DNA of 64,000 nucleotides, taken from NCBI RefSeq assembly GCF_001458195.1, contig NZ_CYPU01000070.1, forward strand, positions 62,001-126,000, given 5' to 3'. How positions within the stretch are numbered: the stretch's first letter is position 1; every line of letters starts with the position of its first letter. The stretch is from Ruegeria atlantica. Lineage in GTDB: Bacteria; Pseudomonadota; Alphaproteobacteria; Rhodobacterales; Rhodobacteraceae. A program made the position numbers and the translations under genes. Shown piece after piece: positions 43,979 to 52,784 of the stretch. The notes under the pieces are model-generated. The model saw nothing but the letters and a program-made list of their open reading frames with translations. It searched no databases and had not been told where the DNA came from.

Positions 43979-44104
43979 TGCGGTTTACTCCTTTGATTCT
44001 GGCGCAATCTAGGGGACGATTTCCACGAGTGTTTCGCGTTTTCGTCTGACAACGCCCCGTCACGTGGGAAATTTTTGCGCCCCCTCCCTAAATGGCGCAC
44101 TGAT

Positions 44105-44170
44105 CTTGCAAGTTTTCAAAGCGATTAAACTTTAATCACTGTTTTGACCCTGTATTGCAGCAATTGCTGC
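44105..44170. promoter_or_regulatory. Three palindromes upstream of mcl1
   Basis: The dgcN-mcl1 gap contains CTTGCAAG (44105-44112), GATTAAA-C-TTTAATC (44123-44137, perfect 7-bp arms) and GCAGCAATTGCTGC (44157-44170, perfect 14-bp palindrome). They lie 104-169 bp upstream of the mcl1 ATG and are likely operators for mcl1 or, in the other direction, dgcN. The regulators are not known from sequence. Confidence 0.5.
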
Positions 44171-44273
44171 GATTGCATTGCCGCACCTGCACAAAGATGC
44201 TTGCTATGGCTTGCGCAATTTAATACCCCATGAGGCAAGAAAATCGTAATTTCCTTTCTCGCACGAGGTCCAG

Positions 44274-45233
44274 ATGAGCTTTCGCATCCAACCCGCCGCC
44301 CCCGCGCGCCCCAACCGTTGCCAGTTGTTCGGACCGGGATCAAACACCAAGCTGTTCCCGAAAATGGCCGCGTCTGCCGCAGACGTAATCAACCTCGACC
44401 TTGAGGACTCGGTCGCGCCGTCGGACAAGGACGCCGCGCGCGCAAATGTGATCGAAGCGCTGAACACCGTCGATTGGGGCAACAAATACATGTCCGTGCG
44501 CATCAACGGACTGGACACACCCTATTGGTACCGCGATGTGGTGGACCTGCTGGAACAAGCTGGCGACCGGCTGGATCAGATCATGATCCCCAAGGTCGGC
44601 TGCGCGGCAGATGTCTATGCCGTAGACGCGCTGGTCACCGCCATCGAGCGTGCCAAGGGCCGTACAAAGCCCGTCAGCTTTGAGGTCATCATCGAATCCG
44701 CAGCCGGCGTTGCCCATGTCGAAGAGATCGCGGCCTCGTCTCCGCGCATGCAAGCGATGAGCCTGGGTGCAGCTGATTTTGCAGCCTCGATGGGGATGCA
44801 GACCACCGGTATCGGCGGCACGCAAGAAAACTATTACATGCTGCGCGAAGGCGAAAAACACTGGTCCGACCCGTGGCATTGGGCGCAGGCGGCCATTGTT
44901 GCTGCGTGCCGCACACATGGCGTTCTGCCCGTGGACGGACCCTTTGGCGACTTCTCAGACGACGAAGGCTACATCGCCCAGGCAAAACGTTCGGCTACCC
45001 TGGGTATGGTCGGAAAATGGGCCATTCACCCCAAGCAGATCGCGTTGGCCAACCAGGTCTTCACCCCGTCGGATGAAGCCGTGTCCGAGGCACGCGAAAT
45101 CCTGGCTGCGATGGAGCAGGCCAAAGCCAATGGCGAAGGCGCAACCGTTTACAAAGGCCGTCTGGTCGACATCGCCTCGATCAAACAGGCCGAGGTGATC
45201 GTGGCGCAGGCCGAATTGATTGCCGCGAACTGA
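44274..45233 (+). CDS. mcl1: L-malyl-CoA/beta-methylmalyl-CoA lyase
   Basis: A CitE-like lyase of the ethylmalonyl-CoA pathway: it cleaves beta-methylmalyl-CoA to glyoxylate and propionyl-CoA, and malyl-CoA to acetyl-CoA and glyoxylate, allowing growth on acetate without isocitrate lyase. The 319 residues are close to Rhodobacter Mcl1: RPNRCQLFGPGS near the start, ADVINLDLEDSVAPSDK, SVRINGLDTPYWYRD, FEVIIESAAGVAHVEEI (metal Glu), QAMSLGAADFAASMGMQT, and KWAIHPKQIALAN. GAGG precedes the ATG. It is monocistronic with its own terminator. Confidence 0.95.
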   Translation: MSFRIQPAAPARPNRCQLFGPGSNTKLFPKMAASAADVINLDLEDSVAPSDKDAARANVIEALNTVDWGNKYMSVRINGLDTPYWYRDVVDLLEQAGDRLDQIMIPKVGCAADVYAVDALVTAIERAKGRTKPVSFEVIIESAAGVAHVEEIAASSPRMQAMSLGAADFAASMGMQTTGIGGTQENYYMLREGEKHWSDPWHWAQAAIVAACRTHGVLPVDGPFGDFSDDEGYIAQAKRSATLGMVGKWAIHPKQIALANQVFTPSDEAVSEAREILAAMEQAKANGEGATVYKGRLVDIASIKQAEVIVAQAELIAAN

Positions 45234-45241
45234 TCTAATTG

Positions 45242-45270
45242 AATAAGGCGCCCTTAGGGGCGCCTTATTT
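45242..45270. terminator. Terminator between mcl1 and the PA14-like gene
   Basis: Perfect 12-bp stem AATAAGGCGCCC / GGGCGCCTTATT with a 4-base loop, flanked by T/A-rich ends. It lies 8 bp after the mcl1 stop and 4 bp before the convergent stop, so it can serve both genes. Confidence 0.88.
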
Positions 45271-45274
45271 GGGC

Positions 45275-45850
45275 CTAACGGCCAAAGACGTCGTTAGGCG
45301 TCCATGTAAAACGCTCACCTTTCTTTCCTGATTTCATCATCAGGCAAGATGTACCGAGCTTCTGAAAATAGATTATCTTCAGCGGATACCAACCCGCCTT
45401 CGGCACCTCTACTTCGGTTCGTTGATTGGCCTCACACCCCTGAATACTATTGACTTTGCCGATCTGCTGCCCGCCAACCCAGGCATCGATCCCATCGTTT
45501 GACCATGTCTCCAACTCGTAAACGCCCGGTGAGTCAAAGCGCATGTAACCGGTGATTTCTGCAGCGACATTGTAGTGGTGGTCGAATGTCAAAACATCCT
45601 CGCCCTCGTTTGTATCCCTATAATCCAAACCGATCAGCGGCTGCCCCGGCTGGGCCTTAGGCAATAACTGCTTGGCATGAGTGAGATTGCGGATTTTGCG
45701 CTGAGTACCAGTTCCCACATATTTTACATTCAACCCCGCTTTTGGACTGGGTTGCGGACTGGCGGGCTGTAATTTGAGCGGCGCGGCCACTGCTGAACTG
45801 GAAATAAACGCTGCAGCTGCTATCAGCGCTCCAATGCGAACAAATTTCAT
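45275..45850 (-). CDS. Secreted PA14-like domain protein
   Basis: A 191-residue exported protein with signal MKFVRIGALIAAAAFISSSAVAA. The mature part has YVGTGTQRK, NVAAEITGYMRFDSPGVYELETWSNDGIDAWVGGQQIG and VPKAGWYPLKIIYFQKLG, which follow the PA14 beta-barrel pattern (aGxl.f...G.Y.f...SdDGi.vwvdG...). PA14 domains bind carbohydrates or act in adhesion. Two Cys (GCEAN and TSCLMM) may form a disulfide. The function is otherwise unknown, and the gene stands alone. Confidence 0.7.
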   Translation of the reverse strand: MKFVRIGALIAAAAFISSSAVAAPLKLQPASPQPSPKAGLNVKYVGTGTQRKIRNLTHAKQLLPKAQPGQPLIGLDYRDTNEGEDVLTFDHHYNVAAEITGYMRFDSPGVYELETWSNDGIDAWVGGQQIGKVNSIQGCEANQRTEVEVPKAGWYPLKIIYFQKLGTSCLMMKSGKKGERFTWTPNDVFGR

Positions 45851-45965
45851 TATATTCTCCCTGTGTGTGGCCCGTTGGGGTTGTTCCCCTTCGATCAGGT
45901 CCTTGAGAAGACACTAGGCTGTGAAAATTCACCCGGCAAGCCGGTTGAAGATCACAATTCCAACG

Positions 45966-46418
45966 TCAGGCGCGCATATCTTTGGGTGAATCCATCACCA
46001 CATAAGACGTGATCGACGTCACATGCGGCAGTGTTCCCAAAACTTCGGTGTGGAATGTCTTGTACGAAGGTAAGTCCCCGCATTCCACGCGCAACAGGTA
46101 TTCGATGGTCCCCGTGATATTGTGGCATTCGACCACTTCCGGCACACGTTGTAGGGCGCGTTCGAACCCTTCCTGTGCAGCCTTGGTATGTTCACCCAGC
46201 CCAACGCCGATATAGGCAACGAATCCGACGCCAATCTCGGATGGATTCAGAACTGCGCGGTAGCCCGAGATTACACCCGAACGCTCCAACTCCTGCACGC
46301 GGCGCAGGCAGGCGGAAGGAGACAGCCCCACCCGGTCTGCCAGATCCAGATTACTGATGCGGCCGTCTTGCGAAAGTTCTCGCAATATTTGCTGATTTAT
46401 GTGGTCAATTTTCGCCAT
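45966..46418 (-). CDS. Lrp/AsnC-family regulator
   Basis: A 150-residue amino-acid-responsive regulator. The N-terminal winged helix is ILRELSQDGRISNLDLADRVGLSPSACLRRVQELE-like, with the usual SPSACLRRV recognition helix; the C-terminal RAM domain includes VGFVAYIGVGLGEHTKAA and TGTIEYLLRVECGDLPSYKTFHTEVL. It is divergent from a LysE exporter with 73 bp between the starts, the standard layout in which the Lrp protein activates export when an amino acid accumulates. Confidence 0.9.
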   Translation of the reverse strand: MAKIDHINQQILRELSQDGRISNLDLADRVGLSPSACLRRVQELERSGVISGYRAVLNPSEIGVGFVAYIGVGLGEHTKAAQEGFERALQRVPEVVECHNITGTIEYLLRVECGDLPSYKTFHTEVLGTLPHVTSITSYVVMDSPKDMRA

Positions 46419-46491
46419 TGATTGTGATATTAACGAGATCGCGCATTAAAACGCAATTTCATTTGTTCGGTTTGCAGCAATTATCCAACTT

Positions 46492-47088
46492 ATGACCTAC
46501 GATATACTTCTGGCCCTGATCGCCTTTGCTTTTGTCTCGTCCATTACACCTGGACCCAACAACTTGATGCTGATGGCGTCTGGGGCTAATTTCGGATTTC
46601 GCAAGAGCATCCCGCACATGCTGGGGATCGGGCTTGGGTTTACCTTCATGGTGCTATTGGTCGGCACCGGCCTGGTGCAGCTATTCGACAGATATCCGAT
46701 CAGCTACACGGCGCTGAAATTCGCCTCTGTTGCATATCTTCTGTTCCTTGCTTGGAAAATAGCACATGCCGCCCCGGCGAAGGGGCAAAACACGACAGGC
46801 ACGCCGATGACATTCCTGCAGGCAGCAGCCTTTCAGTGGGTCAACCCCAAGGCCTGGGCCATGGCCCTGACAGCCACAACCGCCTACACACCTGATCAGA
46901 CCCTTTTGGCGATCATTGTGGTGGCCCTTGTTTTCGGAGCAGTCAACCTGCCCTCAGTCAGCACATGGACCGTTCTGGGCCAGCAAATGGCGCGCATCCT
47001 GACGAACCCGCGCCGGTTGGTGGTGTTCAACTGGACAATGGCGGCTTTGCTCGTCGGCTCGCTCTACCCGGTTCTATACCCGAACTGA
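46492..47088 (+). CDS. LysE/RhtB-family amino-acid exporter
   Basis: A 198-residue inner-membrane exporter with about six membrane segments. The N-terminus IAFAFVSSITPGPNNLMLMASGANFGF has the signature PGPNN; AAFQWVNPKAWAMALTA has the QxxNPKA motif. These are diagnostic of LysE/RhtB carriers for amino acids and homoserine-like compounds; the substrate is not determinable. It is divergent from, and probably controlled by, the Lrp/AsnC gene. Confidence 0.9.
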   Translation: MTYDILLALIAFAFVSSITPGPNNLMLMASGANFGFRKSIPHMLGIGLGFTFMVLLVGTGLVQLFDRYPISYTALKFASVAYLLFLAWKIAHAAPAKGQNTTGTPMTFLQAAAFQWVNPKAWAMALTATTAYTPDQTLLAIIVVALVFGAVNLPSVSTWTVLGQQMARILTNPRRLVVFNWTMAALLVGSLYPVLYPN

Positions 47089-47089
47089 G

Positions 47090-47179
47090 CAATTTCAGCG
47101 GCAAGTCTTCGGACTGATTCCCATGACTGTGGGCCAAAACACTCAGAACGCGGTCTTCATAGCGGGTCGTCATCGGCAT
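47090..47179 (-). pseudogene. Possible remnant of an AraC-family regulator N-terminus
   Basis: On the minus strand, an open frame from ATG 47179 reads MPMTTRYEDRVLSVLAHSHG and continues for about 30 codons with a resemblance to the opening of AraC-type regulators (TTRYEDRVLRVL...NP..DLSLD.L), then turns into nonsense where it meets the LysE gene. AAAGGA precedes it. It may be the surviving 5' end of a deleted gene. Similarity is from memory and short, so this is tentative. Confidence 0.3.
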
Positions 47180-47323
47180 CCTTTCTATTTGCCTACCTGC
47201 GGATGCATATCACGCAGCAACAGATCTTACAAAATTCACATCGGATTACACACGTAGGAATGTTACATTGGGCGTGTAACTCACGAGACCAAAAGACTTT
47301 CAACATGGTAAATGAGGACCGAT

Positions 47324-48007
47324 ATGAACAATCCATCTCGCCCGCTCCGCCAAGTCCTGTTTGCCGCCATCCTTGCGACAATGCCGGCTATTGCGCAGGC
47401 CGATGACGTCCAGACACAAACCATGATTTCTGAACGTGTCAGCCAGCATAACCCGGCGCCCGAAGCCTATATCAAGGATCGCCCAATTCTGGGTTGGCAG
47501 CTGACCAGCGATGACTTCGACGCCATCCCCGACGCGATCCGCGAAAACCTCGGTTCGGTTGATGGCACCAGTTACGATCAGGCTTACCTGACCGAGAACG
47601 TCGGCTCGATCATTGCGCTGCAGTTCCGCAAGGATGGCCCGGACTTCTACATCATCGGCAAGAGCACTTATGATGCCGCCTACGAGCTTGTTTCGTTGGA
47701 CGATGTCGAAGCCAAAAACACACGCTTGATCGAGCGGCTGGATATGGCCCCTGCGGTCAAGGCGATGTTCGAAGACCAAACTCCAGGCATAGTCGGAGCG
47801 CTCAAAACGACCCCAGTGGAAATGCTGCGCATGTCTGATCTGGGTTATGCAAGAGGTGAAGCCCTGACTATCCAAGCGCCATGGGGTGAACAGACTAAAC
47901 CGGAAGGCGCGGACGCATTTCTGGTCTGGGACGGCGGCGAAAACCAGTACTACATGGTGAACGCAGACGATGACGGCCTGCCGTCCAGCTATGTACCCGT
48001 CCAATGA
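47324..48007 (+). CDS. Secreted protein of unknown function
   Basis: A 227-residue protein with signal peptide (VLFAAILATMPAIAQADD) and a mature acidic domain. It contains YIKDRPILGWQLTSDDFDAIPDAI, a repeated aromatic pattern, and ends EGADAFLVWDGGENQYYMVNADDDG. No family is recognised. ATG at 47324 has GAGGA upstream; an ATG at 47312 is possible. The gene has its own promoter region and faces no close partner; accA follows 101 bp later. Confidence 0.68.
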   Translation: MNNPSRPLRQVLFAAILATMPAIAQADDVQTQTMISERVSQHNPAPEAYIKDRPILGWQLTSDDFDAIPDAIRENLGSVDGTSYDQAYLTENVGSIIALQFRKDGPDFYIIGKSTYDAAYELVSLDDVEAKNTRLIERLDMAPAVKAMFEDQTPGIVGALKTTPVEMLRMSDLGYARGEALTIQAPWGEQTKPEGADAFLVWDGGENQYYMVNADDDGLPSSYVPVQ

Positions 48008-48108
48008 CCTAAACCGGCGTGGCCCCGAACCACGCCCCGCTTTACCTTGTGTTGCATTCCTCTGACAGCAAGTTCATATAGCAATGAACTTCCGCGTTGA
48101 GAGGCGTC

Positions 48109-49071
48109 ATGACCCAGTATCTGGATTTCGAAAAACCCCTGGCCGAGATCGAAGGCAAGGCCGAGGAATTGCGCGCGCTGGCCCGCGCCAACGAAGAGAT
48201 GGACGTGGCCGAAGAAGCCGCCGCGCTGGATGCCAAGGCCGCCAAGTTGCTGGATGAGCTTTATGGCGATCTGACCCCATGGCGGAAATGTCAGGTCGCG
48301 CGTCACCCCGAACGCCCCCATTGCCAGGATTACGTAGCCGAGCTGTTTACTGAATTCACGCCACTGGCTGGTGATCGCAACTTTGCTGACGATCTGGCTG
48401 TGATCGGCGGTCTGGCGCGTTTCGATGATCAGCCTGTCATGGTGATCGGACACGAAAAAGGCTCGGATACCAAATCGCGGATTGAACGGAATTTTGGCAT
48501 GGCCCGCCCCGAGGGGTATCGCAAGGCTGTGCGCCTGATGGAAATGGCCGGACGTTTTGGTTTGCCCGTCATCACCCTGATCGACACGGCCGGTGCATAT
48601 CCGGGTAAAGGTGCCGAAGAGCGCGGCCAGTCCGAGGCCATCGCGCGGTCGACCGAAATGTGCTTGAAGATCGGCGTTCCGCTGGTGTCCGTGATCATTG
48701 GCGAAGGTGGTTCAGGCGGTGCGGTGGCGTTTGCCACAGCAAACCGTGTAGCGATGCTGGAACATTCGGTCTATTCGGTGATCTCGCCCGAAGGCTGCGC
48801 GTCGATCTTGTGGAAAGACTCGGAGAAAATGCGTGAGGCCGCCGAAGCCCTGCGCCTGACCGCACAAGACCTGAAAAAGCTGGGCGTCTGCGATCACATC
48901 ATCACCGAACCCAAGGGCGGCGCGCATCGCGACCGCGCCGCAACGGTCGACTTTGTACGCGGCGCTATTGCTGCTATGCTGAAAGAGCTGGATGGCAAGG
49001 ATGCGGCAGCCCTTATCAAGGACCGCCGTCAAAAATTCCTGGATATCGGCTCGAAGGGGTTGGCGGCCTAA
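48109..49071 (+). CDS. accA: Acetyl-CoA carboxylase carboxyltransferase subunit alpha
   Basis: AccA, with AccD, moves the carboxyl group from biotin to acetyl-CoA, the first step of fatty-acid synthesis. The 320 residues match the family: [54 protein letters not shown], and the carboxyltransferase core with [52 protein letters not shown] and [18 protein letters not shown] at 48109 follows GAGAGG. It is monocistronic and converges on the transglycosylase gene with a 4-bp gap. Confidence 0.96.
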   Translation: MTQYLDFEKPLAEIEGKAEELRALARANEEMDVAEEAAALDAKAAKLLDELYGDLTPWRKCQVARHPERPHCQDYVAELFTEFTPLAGDRNFADDLAVIGGLARFDDQPVMVIGHEKGSDTKSRIERNFGMARPEGYRKAVRLMEMAGRFGLPVITLIDTAGAYPGKGAEERGQSEAIARSTEMCLKIGVPLVSVIIGEGGSGGAVAFATANRVAMLEHSVYSVISPEGCASILWKDSEKMREAAEALRLTAQDLKKLGVCDHIITEPKGGAHRDRAATVDFVRGAIAAMLKELDGKDAAALIKDRRQKFLDIGSKGLAA

Positions 49072-49075
49072 AGCG

Positions 49076-50203
49076 TCAGCCACCGAGCTGGCGCAACAAA
49101 GCCGCCGAAGGTTCCCCGGTTACGGCCAAGCCACTGGCGCGTTGATACGCGCTGATGGCAGATTTCGTGTTGTTGCCGATAACCCCATCCGCGCCCTGCG
49201 TGTCGTACCCTGCGGATGTCAGGCGGCGCTGCAGCTCTTTGCGATCCTCAAGCGTCAACCCGGTCGCATCGGGCCCGAACGAGGCCTGAAATGGCGCACC
49301 ACCAGCGATCCGGTCAGACAAATGTCCAACGCCGATCGCGTAGCTGTCCGAGTTATTATAGCGCTTGATCACCTGGAAATTGCGGAACACCGCAATGCGC
49401 GGCCCCGGCGTTTGCGGCTGTAACACCGCGACAGGTGTTCCCGAAACAGTGCCAGCTTCGCCACCCCATGGCTGTCCGCGCACCCAGCCAGCCCGCGCCA
49501 GATAGGCGGCGGTCGAGGCCAAAGAGTCCGTGGGATCCTCGGACCAGATGTCCCGACGGCCATCACCGGTGAAATCCACCGCATAAGCCAAGTAAGACGT
49601 CGGGATGAACTGCGTATGCCCCATCGCCCCGGCCCAGCTGCCGGTCATGTTCGCGGGCGTTGTATCGCCCTCTTGAATGATCTTCAGGGCAGCGATCAGC
49701 TGTTTTTCAAAAAACGCGCCGCGACGGCCGTCATAAGCCAGGGTCGACACTGCCGACACCACCGGCACGTCCCCCCGGCGAGATCCATAACGGCTTTCCA
49801 GGCCCCAGACGGCAACGATAACCTCTTTATCGACGCCGTACTTTGCCTCGATCTCTGACAGGGTTCCTGCATGGCGCACCAGCATCTGCTTGCCGGTTGC
49901 GATCCTTTCATCAGAAGCTGCAATCGCTAGATAATCCTCAAGCGAGCGTTTGAATTCGACCTGATTGCGATCTCGTTCGATCACGCCCGGCAGGTACCCC
50001 GCCCCCTGAAAGGCCCGGTTGATGGTGGTTTGAGAAATACCTTGCGAGGCCGCGCGGGACTTAAAGCCGGCAACCCAGGCGTCATAGCCTGCGTTGGGGA
50101 CGGCCCGCATCCGCGTTGCCGGGGCGCTGGTTGGCGTGCCACCGGAACAGGCGGCCAAAAACGTTGACCCAAGTCCAACTGAAAATAGGCGTCGATTGAT
50201 CAT
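49076..50203 (-). CDS. Lytic murein transglycosylase, MltB family
   Basis: A 375-residue periplasmic enzyme that cleaves peptidoglycan, leaving 1,6-anhydromuramic acid. The signal has a lipobox-like LAACSGG. The catalytic Glu lies in VIVAVWGLESRYG (about residue 136), followed by AMGHTQFIPTSYLAYAVDF, and DPTDSLASTAAYLARAGWVRGQPWG. The C-terminus is a peptidoglycan-binding domain 1 (KELQRRLTSAGYDTQGADGVIG...AISAYQRASGL). Length and domain order match MltB-type enzymes of alphaproteobacteria. Confidence 0.9.
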   Translation of the reverse strand: MINRRLFSVGLGSTFLAACSGGTPTSAPATRMRAVPNAGYDAWVAGFKSRAASQGISQTTINRAFQGAGYLPGVIERDRNQVEFKRSLEDYLAIAASDERIATGKQMLVRHAGTLSEIEAKYGVDKEVIVAVWGLESRYGSRRGDVPVVSAVSTLAYDGRRGAFFEKQLIAALKIIQEGDTTPANMTGSWAGAMGHTQFIPTSYLAYAVDFTGDGRRDIWSEDPTDSLASTAAYLARAGWVRGQPWGGEAGTVSGTPVAVLQPQTPGPRIAVFRNFQVIKRYNNSDSYAIGVGHLSDRIAGGAPFQASFGPDATGLTLEDRKELQRRLTSAGYDTQGADGVIGNNTKSAISAYQRASGLAVTGEPSAALLRQLGG

Positions 50204-50314
50204 GTCTGAAATCTGCTCTTGTTGTGATTTGGGTCAGAGTATCGCAGACCAGGTGCGCAAGCTAGTTCTGCGATGCTTGGAAACGGCAACCCGATCACTT
50301 CGGCGACAAGCCGC

Positions 50315-50962
50315 TTAACTGACAAGCATCCGCAGCCCCTGCGTCACATCCGACCGTACAGCCAGCCTCAATCCGGGCTCATCCCCCGCCTTCAACGCAG
50401 CGATGATCAGCTTGTGATAATGCGGCGGTTCTGTCCGCCGCAACCGCCCATAGAGCGCCCGCATTGTTGGCCCTAGCTGAAGCCATACCGTTTCCACAAT
50501 GGCCAGCATCGCCGGAGCCTGAGCACGCAGATACAGCGTGCGATGGAATTCCAGGTTCGACCGGATGTAACCGACGGCATCCCGTTTGGTGACCATTTCC
50601 GCGACGGTCATGTTGATGCTCTGCAATCGGTCGATCAGGGCCATATGTGCACGGGGCAATGCGCGACTGGCCAGTTCGACTTCTAGCAGTGCACGCAGGG
50701 CTGCCAGCTCTTCGATACGGTCATTGGTCAGCTCGGGCGTGGACACCCGACCCGAAGAAGACAGGAACAGCGCCCCTTCGGCCACCAGTCGCCGCACCGC
50801 TTCGCGCGCAGGCGTCATTGAGACATCAAATTCCTTGCCGATGCCGCGCAGGGTCAACGCCTGCCCGGGCGCTATGTCGCCGTGCATAATACGTGAGCGC
50901 AGGGCTCGATAGACCAGATCATGAGCTGCGGGTTGGGTGTCGGTTGGGCGAGCGCTTAACAT
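50315..50962 (-). CDS. GntR-family regulator, FCD (FadR) subgroup
   Basis: A 215-residue transcriptional regulator. The winged helix is LVYRALRSRIMHGDIAPGQALTLRGIGKEFDVSMTPAREAVRRL-like, with the family SMTPAREAVRRL helix; the C-terminal FCD domain has ELAALRALLEVELASRAL and FHRTLYLRA (metal-ligand region: His, and a His after PPHYHKLI). The operon it controls is not clear: the flanking genes are unrelated. FCD regulators usually respond to organic acids. Confidence 0.87.
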   Translation of the reverse strand: MLSARPTDTQPAAHDLVYRALRSRIMHGDIAPGQALTLRGIGKEFDVSMTPAREAVRRLVAEGALFLSSSGRVSTPELTNDRIEELAALRALLEVELASRALPRAHMALIDRLQSINMTVAEMVTKRDAVGYIRSNLEFHRTLYLRAQAPAMLAIVETVWLQLGPTMRALYGRLRRTEPPHYHKLIIAALKAGDEPGLRLAVRSDVTQGLRMLVS

Positions 50963-50992
50963 ATCCCCATGTGATCACAAATTGCCGCGCGG

Positions 50993-51688
50993 TCAACTCG
51001 TCGCGCTATCAAATCTATACTGGTGAAGCTGCGCCCCGTTGTCGCGCAGCCAGCGCCTTTGGGCTTTGCAGTCACCAAACAGGCGCTCGACCTGCGCCCA
51101 GAACGCGGTGGAATGGTTCATTTCGGCCAGATGTGCGACCTCATGCGCGGCGACATAATGCAGGATGTCCGATGGCGCGAGGATCAGACGCCACGAAAAC
51201 ATCAGACCACCAGCCGAATTGCACGACCCCCAACGAGACCGCGTATCGCGCAAGGTCAGGCTGGAATAAGGTCGACCCAGCATTGCCGCATAATCGTCAC
51301 AGGCCTCGGTCAAGCGATCCCGCGCCAGTTCCTTTAGGAACCTTGCCAATCGCCGGGCTTCGGCCCCTTTGGGGATTGCAATCTCTGTGTCCCGCAACAG
51401 AACGCGTCGGCCCTCTGCCGGTACGATTCGCCTATCTTTGCCTTCAATGGGGATTGATTGCCCGAATCCCACGGCCAATGGGTTGGGTCTGTCTTCAAGA
51501 TGCTCACGGATCCAGTTTTCCTTGACCTTGGCGAAATTCAGCGCCTCGGCTTCTGCGACACCTTTCGGGTAGGTCAGCGTAACCCGCCCATCCAATTGAG
51601 AAATTCGCAAGCTGATACGCCGCACCCCGGCCGATTTGCGCAGCGTTAGCGGCACCGGCGGTTTTCCGGGCAATGCGTGGTCCCCCAT
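50993..51688 (-). CDS. YgjP-like (DUF45) zinc metallopeptidase
   Basis: A roughly 231-residue protein with the zinc motif VAAHEVAHLAEMNHSTAFW (HExxH near residue 185) and a downstream AFW/ERLF region typical of YgjP-like proteins. It opens with RRISLRISQLDGRVTLTYPKG, the DUF45 N-terminal fold. SRWGSCNSAGGLMFSWRLIL is also conserved. Its physiological substrate is unknown. Several in-frame starts exist; ATG at 51688 has GGAG upstream. It neighbours the FYDLN gene divergently, an arrangement seen in Rhodobacterales. Confidence 0.82.
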   Translation of the reverse strand: MGDHALPGKPPVPLTLRKSAGVRRISLRISQLDGRVTLTYPKGVAEAEALNFAKVKENWIREHLEDRPNPLAVGFGQSIPIEGKDRRIVPAEGRRVLLRDTEIAIPKGAEARRLARFLKELARDRLTEACDDYAAMLGRPYSSLTLRDTRSRWGSCNSAGGLMFSWRLILAPSDILHYVAAHEVAHLAEMNHSTAFWAQVERLFGDCKAQRRWLRDNGAQLHQYRFDSATS

Positions 51689-51788
51689 GTGCCTGTTTCT
51701 CCTGCTCAAAGGCTTTGACAGTGCCCGCTGCATGTGGCACGTGACCTGAATCATTACTACGACTCACCTGATATCAAGGGGATCTGAA

Positions 51789-52115
51789 ATGCCCAAGGAA
51801 GAATGGGGTGTAAAACGCGTTTGCCCGACCACCGGTAAGCGGTTTTACGACCTGAACAAGAACCCGATCGTCAGCCCCTACACCGGCGAGATCGTGGAGC
51901 TTGAAACTGGCAAGAGCCGGATGATCGCCGCAGATGCGGAAGATGCCGCGTCGGCAAAAGCACGCGAAAATGCGTCAGAAGAAGGTCTGGTTCTGGACGA
52001 TGACGACAGTGTCGACGTCGAACTGGACGATGATCTGCTGGATGATGATGACGACAGCAGTGACGACGTTTCGCTGGATGAAATCACCGATATGCCAGCG
52101 GAAGAAGAAAGCTAA
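51789..52115 (+). CDS. FYDLN acid family protein (TIGR02300)
   Basis: A 108-residue protein with EEWGVKRVCPTTGKRFYDLNKNPIVSPYTGE, the motif that names the family, and a long Asp/Glu-rich tail (DDDDSVDVELDDDLLDDDDDS). The N-terminal half looks like a small zinc-ribbon-like core (one Cys in VCPTTGKR). The family is restricted to alphaproteobacteria, with no known function. It lies 142 bp before the tRNA-Ala gene. Confidence 0.88.
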   Translation: MPKEEWGVKRVCPTTGKRFYDLNKNPIVSPYTGEIVELETGKSRMIAADAEDAASAKARENASEEGLVLDDDDSVDVELDDDLLDDDDDSSDDVSLDEITDMPAEEES

Positions 52116-52257
52116 AACCGGTCCGGGGCGGCCCTTGCGCCGCCTCTGACTACACCCGGATGCGAGGCAGAATCTTTTCCGCATAATCCATTTTTGGACT
52201 TGCGCTCATTGCCGTCGTCTCATAAACGTCCGTCCACCGCTACAGCGGTACCTGGAA

Positions 52258-52333
<76 letters not shown>

Positions 52334-52337
52334 AAAT

Positions 52338-52784
52338 CCATTGATTTTATTGAATAAATTCGGGCGACGCCTCCACAGCCCCCGAATTGCCCCCGAAATT
52401 ACGTCGCTTCACCGGGCTTTTGTCGGCACCAACCCAACGCCACCCGAGTCGGAATGTCGCACCCCACCCCCCGGCCTCACCCGAGCGCTGCGCGGTTTTG
52501 TTTATACCCCACGCATACAAAGCGCGGGGTTCCTGCACTTTTTGACTGCTAGGTCAAACGAGACGATGTCATCCGTGCGGCTACCGATGCGTCTCGCCAA
52601 GAGTACATCAGCTGCTTGGCTATTTGGTGCACTGAGCACTAACGACCGCTTTGAAGTCCGATCGTACACCCGGTCTATTCCGATCAGTGTCCGCAAAGCG
52701 GACGTTTCCGCCGTTCAAATTCAGTTGTCTCAGGTCCGCTTCGTGAAGCAAGCGGTAGTTCGCAAACCAGCACGGTTATCTTCC
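52338..52784. other. Left end of the element, non-coding
   Basis: Two copies of GCCCCCGAA at 52378-52386 and 52389-52397, 11 bp apart, likely integrase arm sites. Beyond them up to the MFS stop codon no credible gene is seen; a long plus-strand frame here runs through the tRNA and is a shadow. Confidence 0.5.
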
